From contig JAHJCW010000068.1 of assembly GCA_018812885.1 (NCBI GenBank), positions 1 to 12,782 of the forward strand: 12,782 nt of DNA, given 5' to 3'. Below the pieces are notes generated by a model. That model was given only the letters and a program-made list of their open reading frames with translations, was not told the DNA's origin and did no database searches. Origin of the DNA: a bacterium. Lineage in GTDB: Bacteria; Fidelibacterota; Marinisomatia; Marinisomatales; JAHJCW01. This document shows positions 7,278-12,782 of this stretch, one piece after another. The position numbers and the translations under genes were made by a program. How positions within the stretch are numbered: position 1 is the first letter of the stretch; each line of letters starts with the position of its first letter.

Positions 7278-8633
7278 TTATTTACCTACGCAGAATTGGT
7301 TAAAAATATTATTTAAAATATCATCTGGTGTGGTTTTGCCTAATATTGCTCCGATTGCATCAAGCGCTTCTCGCAATTCAATTGATATCAGCTCATAAGC
7401 ACTCCTTTGGCTGTTTAGAAGCTCGATAGTTGTATTTATATTATTAAAACATTGTTTTAAAGCACGCTGTTGGCGGCTCGTTGTTATAGTAATATTGTCT
7501 GATAAAGAACTGCTAATCCTTAGGGATGTTTTTATTTGCTGTTTTAACAGCTTGATATTGAAACCTGTTTTGGCTGATATTAATAATTGTTTGGAATGAG
7601 AAGTTTGGATTGAATCTAATTCTGTTTTAGTGAGCAAGTCGACCTTGTTCATAATTTTTATAATCGGAACATTCTTTGGATAATTATAATAGAGTGTTTC
7701 TACTTCTCCGGGATCGTGAACCAAAATGATTAAGTCAGCTTTTTTTAAATAATTAAATGTTCTGTTTACTCCCTTTTGCTCAAGTTCTTCTACGGTCTGA
7801 CGTATTCCAGCCGTATCAACTAAATTTATTGGTACACCGTCTAAAAGAAGAGGCACATCAATTGTATCGCGTGTTGTGCCCGGCAGATTGCTCGTGATAG
7901 CTCTATCGGTTTCTGAGAGAGTATTTAATAAGGTGGACTTACCAACATTGGGTGGTCCTGCAATAACAACAAGGGCACCATGATTAAGCATACGGGCTTG
8001 TTTATATGAACTTAATAATTCATGAATCTGTTGGGATTGTTCGGCTACAATAGCCAAGACATGGGAATTTAAATCCGGCTGGAGTTCGTCTTCTGATATA
8101 TCGAGCTCAAATTCAACCATTGAAACAGCGTCTATTAATTTTTGTCGTAAATTGTTTAACTTTGTTGATAGTTCGCCATGGAGTAAACGTAAATTTAATT
8201 GACTGCTTTCCACTGACTGTGAGTGGATTAAAGAAGCAACTGCCTCGGCTTGTACAAGATCCATTTTTCCATTTATAAAAGCGCGTTTTGTAAACTCTCC
8301 CGGATCGGCAATGCGCGCACCAAAATGGCAGCAGGTCGAAATAATTTTATCCACAACAACAGGACTGCCATGGCATGATATTTCAATCAAATCTTCGCCG
8401 GTATATGAGTTTGGTGTCTCGAAGAACGTTACTATGGATTCGTCTATTGCAACACTATTCTCGTCTTGAAGATTTACCAGAGTTGCATGTCGTGGTTTTA
8501 ATTTTAGGCGCAAGTCGTTGTTATTTATTAATTTATTAACGATTAATAATGATTGCGGGCCGCTTAGGCGAACAACCGCAATTCCGCCAATACCGTAAGG
8601 TGTTGCCGGAGCAACGATTGTATCATAATTCAT
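7278..8633 (-). CDS. mnmE: tRNA modification GTPase MnmE (TrmE)
   Basis: MnmE is the GTPase half of the MnmE-MnmG complex that modifies C5 of wobble uridine 34; it uses a folate-derived one-carbon unit and a potassium-dependent GTPase. The 451 residues match the family length. The N-terminal folate-binding domain covers about 1-117 (DTIVAPATPYGIGGIAVVRLSG near the start). The helical domain splits around the G domain. G-motifs are GPPNVGKS at 226-233, TTRDT at 253-257, DTAG at 273-276, NKVD at 329-332 and SAK at 353-355. The protein ends FCVGK (447-451), keeping the C-terminal catalytic cysteine motif (C-[ILV]-G-K). Its ATG overlaps the yidC stop by 4 bases (ATGA), and mnmG follows 7 bases after its stop, so the two partners are probably made together. 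In many bacteria jag lies between yidC and mnmE; it does not here. Confidence 0.97.
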   Translation of the reverse strand: MNYDTIVAPATPYGIGGIAVVRLSGPQSLLIVNKLINNNDLRLKLKPRHATLVNLQDENSVAIDESIVTFFETPNSYTGEDLIEISCHGSPVVVDKIISTCCHFGARIADPGEFTKRAFINGKMDLVQAEAVASLIHSQSVESSQLNLRLLHGELSTKLNNLRQKLIDAVSMVEFELDISEDELQPDLNSHVLAIVAEQSQQIHELLSSYKQARMLNHGALVVIAGPPNVGKSTLLNTLSETDRAITSNLPGTTRDTIDVPLLLDGVPINLVDTAGIRQTVEELEQKGVNRTFNYLKKADLIILVHDPGEVETLYYNYPKNVPIIKIMNKVDLLTKTELDSIQTSHSKQLLISAKTGFNIKLLKQQIKTSLRISSSLSDNITITTSRQQRALKQCFNNINTTIELLNSQRSAYELISIELREALDAIGAILGKTTPDDILNNIFNQFCVGK

Positions 8634-10309
8634 TTTTTCTTGATTTTTGCCGGTTGAGTAGCAGGCTGTACGTGTGGGGTAAGGAATTTTTGTTGAAGAA
8701 TCGTAAGGACATTAAACAATGTATAATAAAGATTTAAACCGGATGGGAATCTATAAAAAATGAAAACGAAGAATATATTCATGAAATACATCATGGATTT
8801 TTGTTGTCCGGCCCCCGCAGCAGTTGGGGTTATTTTTTGTTGAACAAACATCGAAACAGCCATTAGAAGCGGTAGAATATTGACTGGAAAACCGTATAAA
8901 TGAAATAGGGTGTCAGGAGCGGAAAGGTCGGTTATCCATAACATAAACGGCTCGCCACGCAATTGAATTGTTGATCTGAAAACCTGAAAAAGAGCAAACA
9001 ATAAAGGCATTTGGATTAGCATTGGTAAACAACCACCCATAGGGTTAACGCCCTCTTCTTTGTAAAGCGCCATTGTTGCTTTGTTTAGTTTTTGTGGGTC
9101 TTTGGCGTGTTTTTCCTTCAAATCTTTAAGCTTTGGCTGTAGAGTGCTCATTGATCGCATGGACTGGTAGCTTTTTTTTGTTAGCGGATAAACTATTATT
9201 TTAACAAGAATTGAAAAGATTATTAATACGATACCATAATTTGGAATGACTTTGTGCATTGCAACAAGAGCAGCCAACACTCCTCTACTTATCGGACGAA
9301 TCAAAGAAAACCCCATTGACATAGATTTCTCGAGATTAACGCCGAGCGACGCGACACGCCTATATTCCAAAGGTCCTAGATATAGAGCAAAAGAATTATT
9401 TGAATTCACTTGCTGATTTATAGAAATATCAAATTGCGGAACATCAGACTCATAGACACCATTAAGATGTGCGCCAACTGCGTTGTCTGTGGGTATAATT
9501 GCAGTTATAAAATACTTATTTCTTGTAGCTGCCCAGTTTGTTTGTCCGCGATATTTTTCATCGATCGATTTATTCTTACGTAATTTCTCAGAACTAAGCT
9601 CGTCACCTTGATAAACGTATGCTTTAAAATAAAACAATTCATCCTTTAGATTTTTTTCTGTAGCCGGTAGTCCACCATTCCAAGACAATGAATATACACC
9701 TTGAGAAATTTGATCTTTTATTTCTGATAAGTCAAAAGATATATCAATTTTGTACGAATTTGGATTAAATGTAAGTGTCTTTGAAACTGTTTTTCCAAAT
9801 ACAATAGTAGTGAATTTTATTGACTCCGGTTCTCTTGTAACATTGATATTGCTGGTTGATTTGCTTAAATCCCATGGTTCGCTTAATATTAAAGGAATAC
9901 CATCCATAGAAATTGCTTCGAACAATAAATTGTTATTATTGAAGTTATCCACAAGTTGTACAGATGTTGAGTCAGTCGCTTTGTAATTTTTTAAGATGAA
10001 AGACGAAAAGGAACCGCCATTTATATTGCTTAATTTTGCGATATAAAGTGGTGTTTCAACCGTAACTGTCCGCTCCGCAACATATTGCTGTACATTTTCA
10101 TAAGAAGGACTGTCAACAACTTCGCGAATAGGTGGCGTCACAATATCTGTATTTTTCGAAATAGGTTCGGTTTGTCGGGCAGGTACAGTTGTAATAGAAT
10201 CGTTTGGCGATGCAGGTTGTTCTTGTGGTGCAACCACTTTCATATAATAGGGCATCAATATTAATACGATAGCGATTAGAAAAAAGGCAAAGAGTGTTTT
10301 TTTATCCAT
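8630..10309 (-). CDS. yidC: Membrane protein insertase YidC
   Basis: YidC inserts and folds inner-membrane proteins, alone or with SecYEG. The 559 residues have the Gram-negative layout. There is an N-terminal membrane anchor (about 5-25), a Pro/Thr/Ser-rich linker (about 28-75), and a periplasmic beta-rich domain (about 80-325). The conserved five-helix insertase core starts near 345. It includes VIPNYGIVLIIFSILVK then YPLTKKSY, the cytoplasmic hairpin LQPKLKDLKEKH to YKEEGVNP (390-423), then GGCLPMLIQMPLLFALF (425-441), and ends with further membrane segments near 472-490 and 506-535. The positive residue of the hydrophilic groove, Arg in E. coli, is Lys370 here. The C-terminus is basic (KIKKK). 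It starts 6 bases after the yidD stop with no Shine-Dalgarno sequence and overlaps mnmE by 4 bases, so it is embedded in the operon. Confidence 0.97.
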   Translation of the reverse strand: MDKKTLFAFFLIAIVLILMPYYMKVVAPQEQPASPNDSITTVPARQTEPISKNTDIVTPPIREVVDSPSYENVQQYVAERTVTVETPLYIAKLSNINGGSFSSFILKNYKATDSTSVQLVDNFNNNNLLFEAISMDGIPLILSEPWDLSKSTSNINVTREPESIKFTTIVFGKTVSKTLTFNPNSYKIDISFDLSEIKDQISQGVYSLSWNGGLPATEKNLKDELFYFKAYVYQGDELSSEKLRKNKSIDEKYRGQTNWAATRNKYFITAIIPTDNAVGAHLNGVYESDVPQFDISINQQVNSNNSFALYLGPLEYRRVASLGVNLEKSMSMGFSLIRPISRGVLAALVAMHKVIPNYGIVLIIFSILVKIIVYPLTKKSYQSMRSMSTLQPKLKDLKEKHAKDPQKLNKATMALYKEEGVNPMGGCLPMLIQMPLLFALFQVFRSTIQLRGEPFMLWITDLSAPDTLFHLYGFPVNILPLLMAVSMFVQQKITPTAAGAGQQKSMMYFMNIFFVFIFYRFPSGLNLYYTLFNVLTILQQKFLTPHVQPATQPAKIKKK

Positions 10310-10315
10310 TATCTA

Positions 10316-10558
10316 TTATTTTACGGGGTCATATCCGCCACTATGAAAGGGATGACATTTTAATACCCTCTTTGTTATAAGCGGCATAGCTTTTATAAAT
10401 GTTTTTTTATTTAATGCGTCAAGAGCATATTGAGAACAAGTTGGGTAAAACCGACAATTATTTCCAAGAATCGGTGAAATAAAAAGGCGGTATAACTTAA
10501 TAACTGCTTTTAATATTTTTCTAAATGTAAAATCAATTATATTAAGAAGAGGACGCAT
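10316..10558 (-). CDS. yidD: Membrane protein insertion efficiency factor YidD
   Basis: YidD is a small membrane-associated helper thought to assist Sec/YidC-dependent insertion. The 80-residue protein has the family core: an amphipathic N-terminal helix (about 12-27), LFISPILG at 25-32, CRFYPTCSQYALDAL at 35-49 with Cys35 and Cys41, and CHPFHSGGYDPV at 68-79 with Cys68. The N-terminus is about ten residues longer than many homologues, but the ATG at 10556-10558 is the natural choice because it lies only 8 bases after the rpmH stop. No Shine-Dalgarno sequence is visible in that gap, so translational coupling to rpmH is likely. The gene usually found between rpmH and yidD, rnpA, is missing. 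The 8-base gap holds no remnant of it. Confidence 0.95.
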   Translation of the reverse strand: MRPLLNIIDFTFRKILKAVIKLYRLFISPILGNNCRFYPTCSQYALDALNKKTFIKAMPLITKRVLKCHPFHSGGYDPVK

Positions 10559-10566
10559 TCGTTTTG

Positions 10567-10701
10567 TTATGCAGATAGTTTTTTTCTGCCCTTTTTACGT
10601 CTGCGACTAATTACATTACGTCCGCCTACGCTTGACATGCGAGAGCGGAAACCATGCTTGTTTTTTCTTTTACGGTTACTCGGTTGAAAGGTTCGCTTCA
10701 T
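10567..10701 (-). CDS. rpmH: 50S ribosomal protein L34
   Basis: L34 is a small, highly basic protein of the large ribosomal subunit. The 44 residues begin MKRTFQPSNRKRKNKHGFRS and end RRRKKGRKKLSA, the near-invariant bacterial L34 pattern (KRT[FY]QPS, then R-K-HGFR-RM, then GR-V---RR-KGR). The reading frame is open further upstream to 10779, but those extra residues are hydrophobic and unlike L34. The ATG at 10699-10701 has GGAG five bases before it and is the correct start. This gene heads the leftward operon and lies just across the origin region from dnaA, as in many bacteria. Confidence 0.97.
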   Translation of the reverse strand: MKRTFQPSNRKRKNKHGFRSRMSSVGGRNVISRRRKKGRKKLSA

Positions 10702-10706
10702 TTTAT

Positions 10707-10710
10707 CTCC
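10707..10710 (-). promoter_or_regulatory. Ribosome binding site of rpmH
   Basis: GGAG on the - strand lies five bases before the ATG at 10699-10701. It settles the rpmH start against the longer open frame upstream. It is one of only two clear Shine-Dalgarno sequences in the window (the other precedes ssb). Most genes inside the operon have none. Confidence 0.8.
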
Positions 10711-10770
10711 AAATTTAGACCCGGAAAATACGTTTATTGAATACAAAATCAAAAAGAAATAGAAAAACAG

Positions 10771-10776
10771 TATAAT
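10771..10776 (+). promoter_or_regulatory. Candidate -10 element for dnaA
   Basis: TATAAT on the + strand is a perfect sigma-70-type -10 hexamer, roughly 110 bases before the dnaA start. No good -35 hexamer lies 16-18 bases upstream (the best placed is ATCAAA). The same spot read on the - strand gives TATGAT and TATACT, which could instead serve rpmH. In such AT-rich DNA a chance match is quite possible. Confidence 0.25.
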
Positions 10777-10875
10777 CATATAGTTCTAGGAAAATTATTA
10801 TAAATATTTCATTAAAAAATAAAAAGAGTTTTGTGTTGTATCGAAAACGGATGGTAATTTTTATTAATACATAGC

Positions 10876-10884
10876 TGTGGACAA
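10876..10884 (-). promoter_or_regulatory. DnaA box 1 (TTGTCCACA)
   Basis: On the - strand this reads TTGTCCACA, one base from the TTATCCACA consensus. It lies 4-12 bases before the dnaA start codon, where a Shine-Dalgarno sequence would normally be. It has the same orientation as the second box 11 bases away, so two DnaA monomers would sit on one face of the helix. Confidence 0.8.
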
Positions 10885-10886
10885 CC

Positions 10887-10895
10887 TGTGGATAA
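10887..10895 (-). promoter_or_regulatory. DnaA box 2 (perfect TTATCCACA) overlapping the dnaA start codon
   Basis: TGTGGATAA on the + strand is the exact complement of the consensus DnaA box TTATCCACA. Its second to fourth bases are the GTG start codon of dnaA, and the rest encodes Asp-Asn. With box 1 it forms a tandem pair with 11-base periodicity. This suggests autoregulation of dnaA, initiation at this spot, or both. Confidence 0.85.
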
Positions 10896-12255
10896 CTTAA
10901 CAACAAATTATGAAAATATTTGGAAGGAAGTAAAAAAAGGCCTCTCACTTGAATTGCCGCCTCATGCCTATAGTACATGGTTTGAACCGATCTTGCCAAT
11001 CGCAATTAATGATACAGAGTTGGTGTTAGAGGTTCCAAATCAATTCTTTTTTGAGTGGATTGAAAGTCATTATCATGGTATAATTGAGTCAGCAGTAAAA
11101 AAGAAGTTTCAAAGTGACGTTTCTGTTAAATATACAATTGCGCCTAATGGTATTAATGGGTCGAAAATTTATTTTGAAGATATTGACAGTGCTAAACCGC
11201 AGCAAAAAAAGAGATTTAAGTCACCAGTTTTAAATGAACACTACACATTTTCAACATTTATTGAAGGTGCAAATAATCAATTTGCCAAAGCGGCCGCATT
11301 GTCTGTGGCTGAATCGCCCGGCGAACAAGCGTTTAATCCTTTAATTATCTATGGTGGTGTTGGTCTTGGTAAAACTCACTTATTACATGCAATTGGTAAC
11401 CACTTGATTGCAAAAAAAGAAAATTTCAATGTTATTAGCGCATCAAGTGAAAAATTCACTTTAGATTTCATTTCCGGTATACAAAAATCGAACACAATTA
11501 ATTTTTCACGTTTCTATCGGCAAGCCGATGTGTTATTAATAGATGACATTCAATTTTTTCAGGGAAAAGAGCAAACACAAGAACAGTTTTTCCACACTTT
11601 TAATGAATTATATCAGTCGGGTAAACAAATTGTGCTCACTGCGGATAAATACCCTGGCGATATGCAAGGTTTACAAGATAGACTCTTGTCGCGATTTCAT
11701 TCGGGGCTTGCAGTAGATATTCAACCGCCCGACTTTGAAACGAGAGTGGCGATATTGCTAGAGAAAGCTGAACAGAACGGATTAAACCTTCCTTACGCTA
11801 TGACAGAATATATGGCCACACATATAAAAAACAACATTCGTGAATTAGAAAGTACGATTATCCGCATTCTGGCTTATTCATCATTATCAAATAAAGAAAT
11901 TGATGAGAAATTAATAAAAAGGATTGTGAAAGAGCGGCTCGGGAAACGATTCTTAGCTGAAATAACACTAGAAGATATCGTACGTAGAGTATCAGAAGTA
12001 ACTACAGTTTCAGAAAAAGATATTGTTGGACAAAGCAGAAAAAAAGAATTGGTTGAAGCGAGACAGATTGCTGCTTATCTTGGCAGGGAAATATTGGGCG
12101 CCTCACTTTCGAGTATCGGCATATATTTTGGCGGTCGAGATCATACAACAATTTTACATGCTTGTAAAAATATAGAAGAGAAAATGAAATCTGAAAGGCG
12201 TATCAAACAACTTGTTGAATCAGCAAAAAATGAGCTCTCAGCGGCAACATTGTAA
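10888..12255 (+). CDS. dnaA: Chromosomal replication initiator protein DnaA
   Basis: DnaA is the AAA+ ATPase that binds DnaA boxes, melts the origin and helps load the replicative helicase. The 455 residues are of normal length. Domain I covers about 5-85 (IWKEVKKGLSLELPPHAYSTWFEPI). A short linker, about 86-115, has little domain II. The AAA+ domain III has Walker A GGVGLGKT at 156-163, Walker B LLIDD at 216-220, and the arginine-finger region LLSRFHSGL at 266-274. Domain IV carries the DNA-binding signature GRDHTTILHACKNI at 416-429. The start is GTG at 10888: the frame has a TAA at 10855-10857 and no standard start between, and the next usable codons fall inside domain I. This GTG lies inside a DnaA box, and the only upstream Shine-Dalgarno-like bases (GGA) are inside the other box. 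ssb follows after 78 bases, in the place where dnaN is often found. Confidence 0.98.
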   Translation: MDNLTTNYENIWKEVKKGLSLELPPHAYSTWFEPILPIAINDTELVLEVPNQFFFEWIESHYHGIIESAVKKKFQSDVSVKYTIAPNGINGSKIYFEDIDSAKPQQKKRFKSPVLNEHYTFSTFIEGANNQFAKAAALSVAESPGEQAFNPLIIYGGVGLGKTHLLHAIGNHLIAKKENFNVISASSEKFTLDFISGIQKSNTINFSRFYRQADVLLIDDIQFFQGKEQTQEQFFHTFNELYQSGKQIVLTADKYPGDMQGLQDRLLSRFHSGLAVDIQPPDFETRVAILLEKAEQNGLNLPYAMTEYMATHIKNNIRELESTIIRILAYSSLSNKEIDEKLIKRIVKERLGKRFLAEITLEDIVRRVSEVTTVSEKDIVGQSRKKELVEARQIAAYLGREILGASLSSIGIYFGGRDHTTILHACKNIEEKMKSERRIKQLVESAKNELSAATL

Positions 12256-12322
12256 TAAAAAATATTTTAATGCTAACATTAATAAAAAGAGTTAAATTTT
12301 ACTGAAAGGATAATTTACTAAT

Positions 12323-12327
12323 AGGAG
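12323..12327 (+). promoter_or_regulatory. Ribosome binding site of ssb
   Basis: AGGAG lies six bases before the ATG at 12334. It is a strong Shine-Dalgarno sequence, in contrast to dnaA and most of the leftward operon, and fits high SSB expression. A GATAAT hexamer at 12309-12314 could be a -10 element for a separate ssb promoter, but no matching -35 is visible. Confidence 0.8.
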
Positions 12328-12333
12328 AAGAAT

Positions 12334-12735
12334 ATGCAAAAAGGCAGTTTAAATAAGGTTCAGTTAATAGGACATCTGGGTGCAGATCCGGAAAGTCGGT
12401 TTACGACATCGGGCAGTGCGGTTACAAATTTTAATTTAGCAACAAATGAATCATGGAAATCCACAGAAGGCGACGCAAAGGAAAAAACAGAATGGCATCG
12501 TGTTGTGCTTTTCGGAAAAATGGCAGAGACAGCAGCAGAGTTTATGAAAAAAGGTCAATTGGTATATATTGAGGGACGTTTGCAAACAAGATCCTGGGAA
12601 GATAAAGATAATGTAAAAAGATATACCACCGAAATTTTATGTGATAATTTTACGATGTTAGGACGCAAGGGCGATGATGTTGGGGCAGGTTCAACCGATA
12701 AAGAATCTGAGCAAGACGACGATCTTCCTTTTTAA
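12334..12735 (+). CDS. ssb: Single-stranded DNA-binding protein SSB
   Basis: SSB coats single-stranded DNA during replication, repair and recombination and recruits partner proteins through its acidic tail. The 133-residue protein has the OB-fold at about 4-110 (LNKVQLIGHLGADPESRFTT, then EWHRVVLFGKMAE, then GQLVYIEGRLQTRSW). A short hydrophilic linker follows, about 113-125. The protein ends DDDLPF, the interaction tip that binds replisome and repair proteins. It is shorter than E. coli SSB because the linker is brief. The gene has a good ribosome binding site and is followed 13 bases later by a strong terminator, so it closes the dnaA-ssb unit. Confidence 0.97.
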   Translation: MQKGSLNKVQLIGHLGADPESRFTTSGSAVTNFNLATNESWKSTEGDAKEKTEWHRVVLFGKMAETAAEFMKKGQLVYIEGRLQTRSWEDKDNVKRYTTEILCDNFTMLGRKGDDVGAGSTDKESEQDDDLPF

Positions 12736-12748
12736 TTTATAACTTAAT

Positions 12749-12780
12749 AAAAAGAGGGGCTTTTTTGCCCCTCTTTTTTT
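12749..12780 (+). terminator. Intrinsic terminator after ssb
   Basis: A perfect 12-base-pair stem (12749-12760 with 12767-12778) includes a GC-rich GAGGGGC/GCCCCTC section and encloses a six-base T loop. It runs into a T tract at 12774-12780. The A tract on the 5' side means the hairpin could also work for transcripts arriving from the right on the - strand. Confidence 0.93.
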
Positions 12781-12782
12781 AT

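Larger units (their letters stand above)
10702..10895. other. oriC: Probable replication origin region (rpmH-dnaA divergent intergenic)
   Basis: This is the longest gene-free stretch in the window, about 186 bases between two divergent core genes. From about 10741 to 10870 it is extremely AT-rich and would suit duplex unwinding. At its dnaA end are two DnaA boxes exactly one helical turn apart. Gene direction switches here, with both arms read away from it, as expected for leading-strand genes at an origin. Two boxes are few for a complete oriC, so further boxes may lie beyond dnaA-ssb, or this may be mainly the dnaA autoregulatory region. The stretch also has to hold the dnaA promoter and probably the rpmH promoter. 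Confidence 0.6.

Noticed and set aside
6552..7398. Short open frames on both strands within mnmG and at the mnmE end
   Set aside because: They overlap conserved mnmG/mnmE coding sequence in other frames and have no recognisable product.
10702..10779. N-terminal extension of the rpmH frame to 70 residues
   Set aside because: The extra residues are hydrophobic and unlike L34; the internal ATG has a well-spaced GGAG.
10715..11005. Open frame of 96 codons on the - strand across the rpmH-dnaA gap
   Set aside because: It overlaps the start of dnaA and the origin region, is dominated by Phe/Ile/Leu from AT-rich DNA and resembles no family, including RnpA.
12267..12282. Hairpin TTAATG/CATTAA between dnaA and ssb
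   Set aside because: It is a six-pair AT-rich stem without a T tract, too weak to be called a terminator; it could be chance in AT-rich DNA.

Overview
This is an origin-proximal segment of an AT-rich bacterial chromosome. The envelope genes point to a Gram-negative: a 559-residue YidC with a large periplasmic domain, a parvulin lipoprotein and an exported two-parvulin SurA-like chaperone. The style of YidC and the pairing of parvulins with mfd suggest the FCB/Bacteroidota side of the tree, possibly Marinimicrobia (SAR406) or a relative. That placement is an inference, not something the window proves.

The layout is divergent around a probable replication origin at about 10702-10895. To the right, on the + strand, lie dnaA (10888-12255) and ssb (12334-12735), closed by a strong intrinsic terminator (12749-12780). 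To the left, on the - strand, runs one tightly packed gene string: rpmH, yidD, yidC, mnmE, mnmG, mfd, a parvulin lipoprotein gene and a SurA-like gene. Several junctions are 1-4 base stop/start overlaps, so the string probably behaves as one or a few transcripts. Both arms are read away from the origin. At the extreme left edge (1-53, - strand) is the first part of an open frame whose N-terminus resembles an IS1595-family transposase. The window cuts it off.

The genes join several core processes. DnaA and SSB serve replication initiation. L34 is a ribosomal protein. YidD and YidC handle membrane protein insertion. MnmE and MnmG form the tRNA wobble-uridine modification complex. Mfd couples transcription to repair. 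The two parvulin proteins are likely periplasmic or outer-membrane folding factors.

The most notable non-coding content is a set of binding sites built into gene starts. Two parS palindromes, one the exact 16-base form TGTTTCACGTGAAACA, sit on the starts of mfd and mnmG, although no parA or parB gene is in the window. Two DnaA boxes exactly 11 bases apart cover the dnaA start, and the GTG start codon lies inside the second box. The order also departs from the textbook origin neighbourhood: rnpA, jag, rsmG, parAB and dnaN are absent from their usual places, while mfd and ssb occupy two of them. I found no CRISPR array, tRNA or rRNA gene, and no clearly novel multi-gene system. No stretch without a gene exceeds 300 bases.
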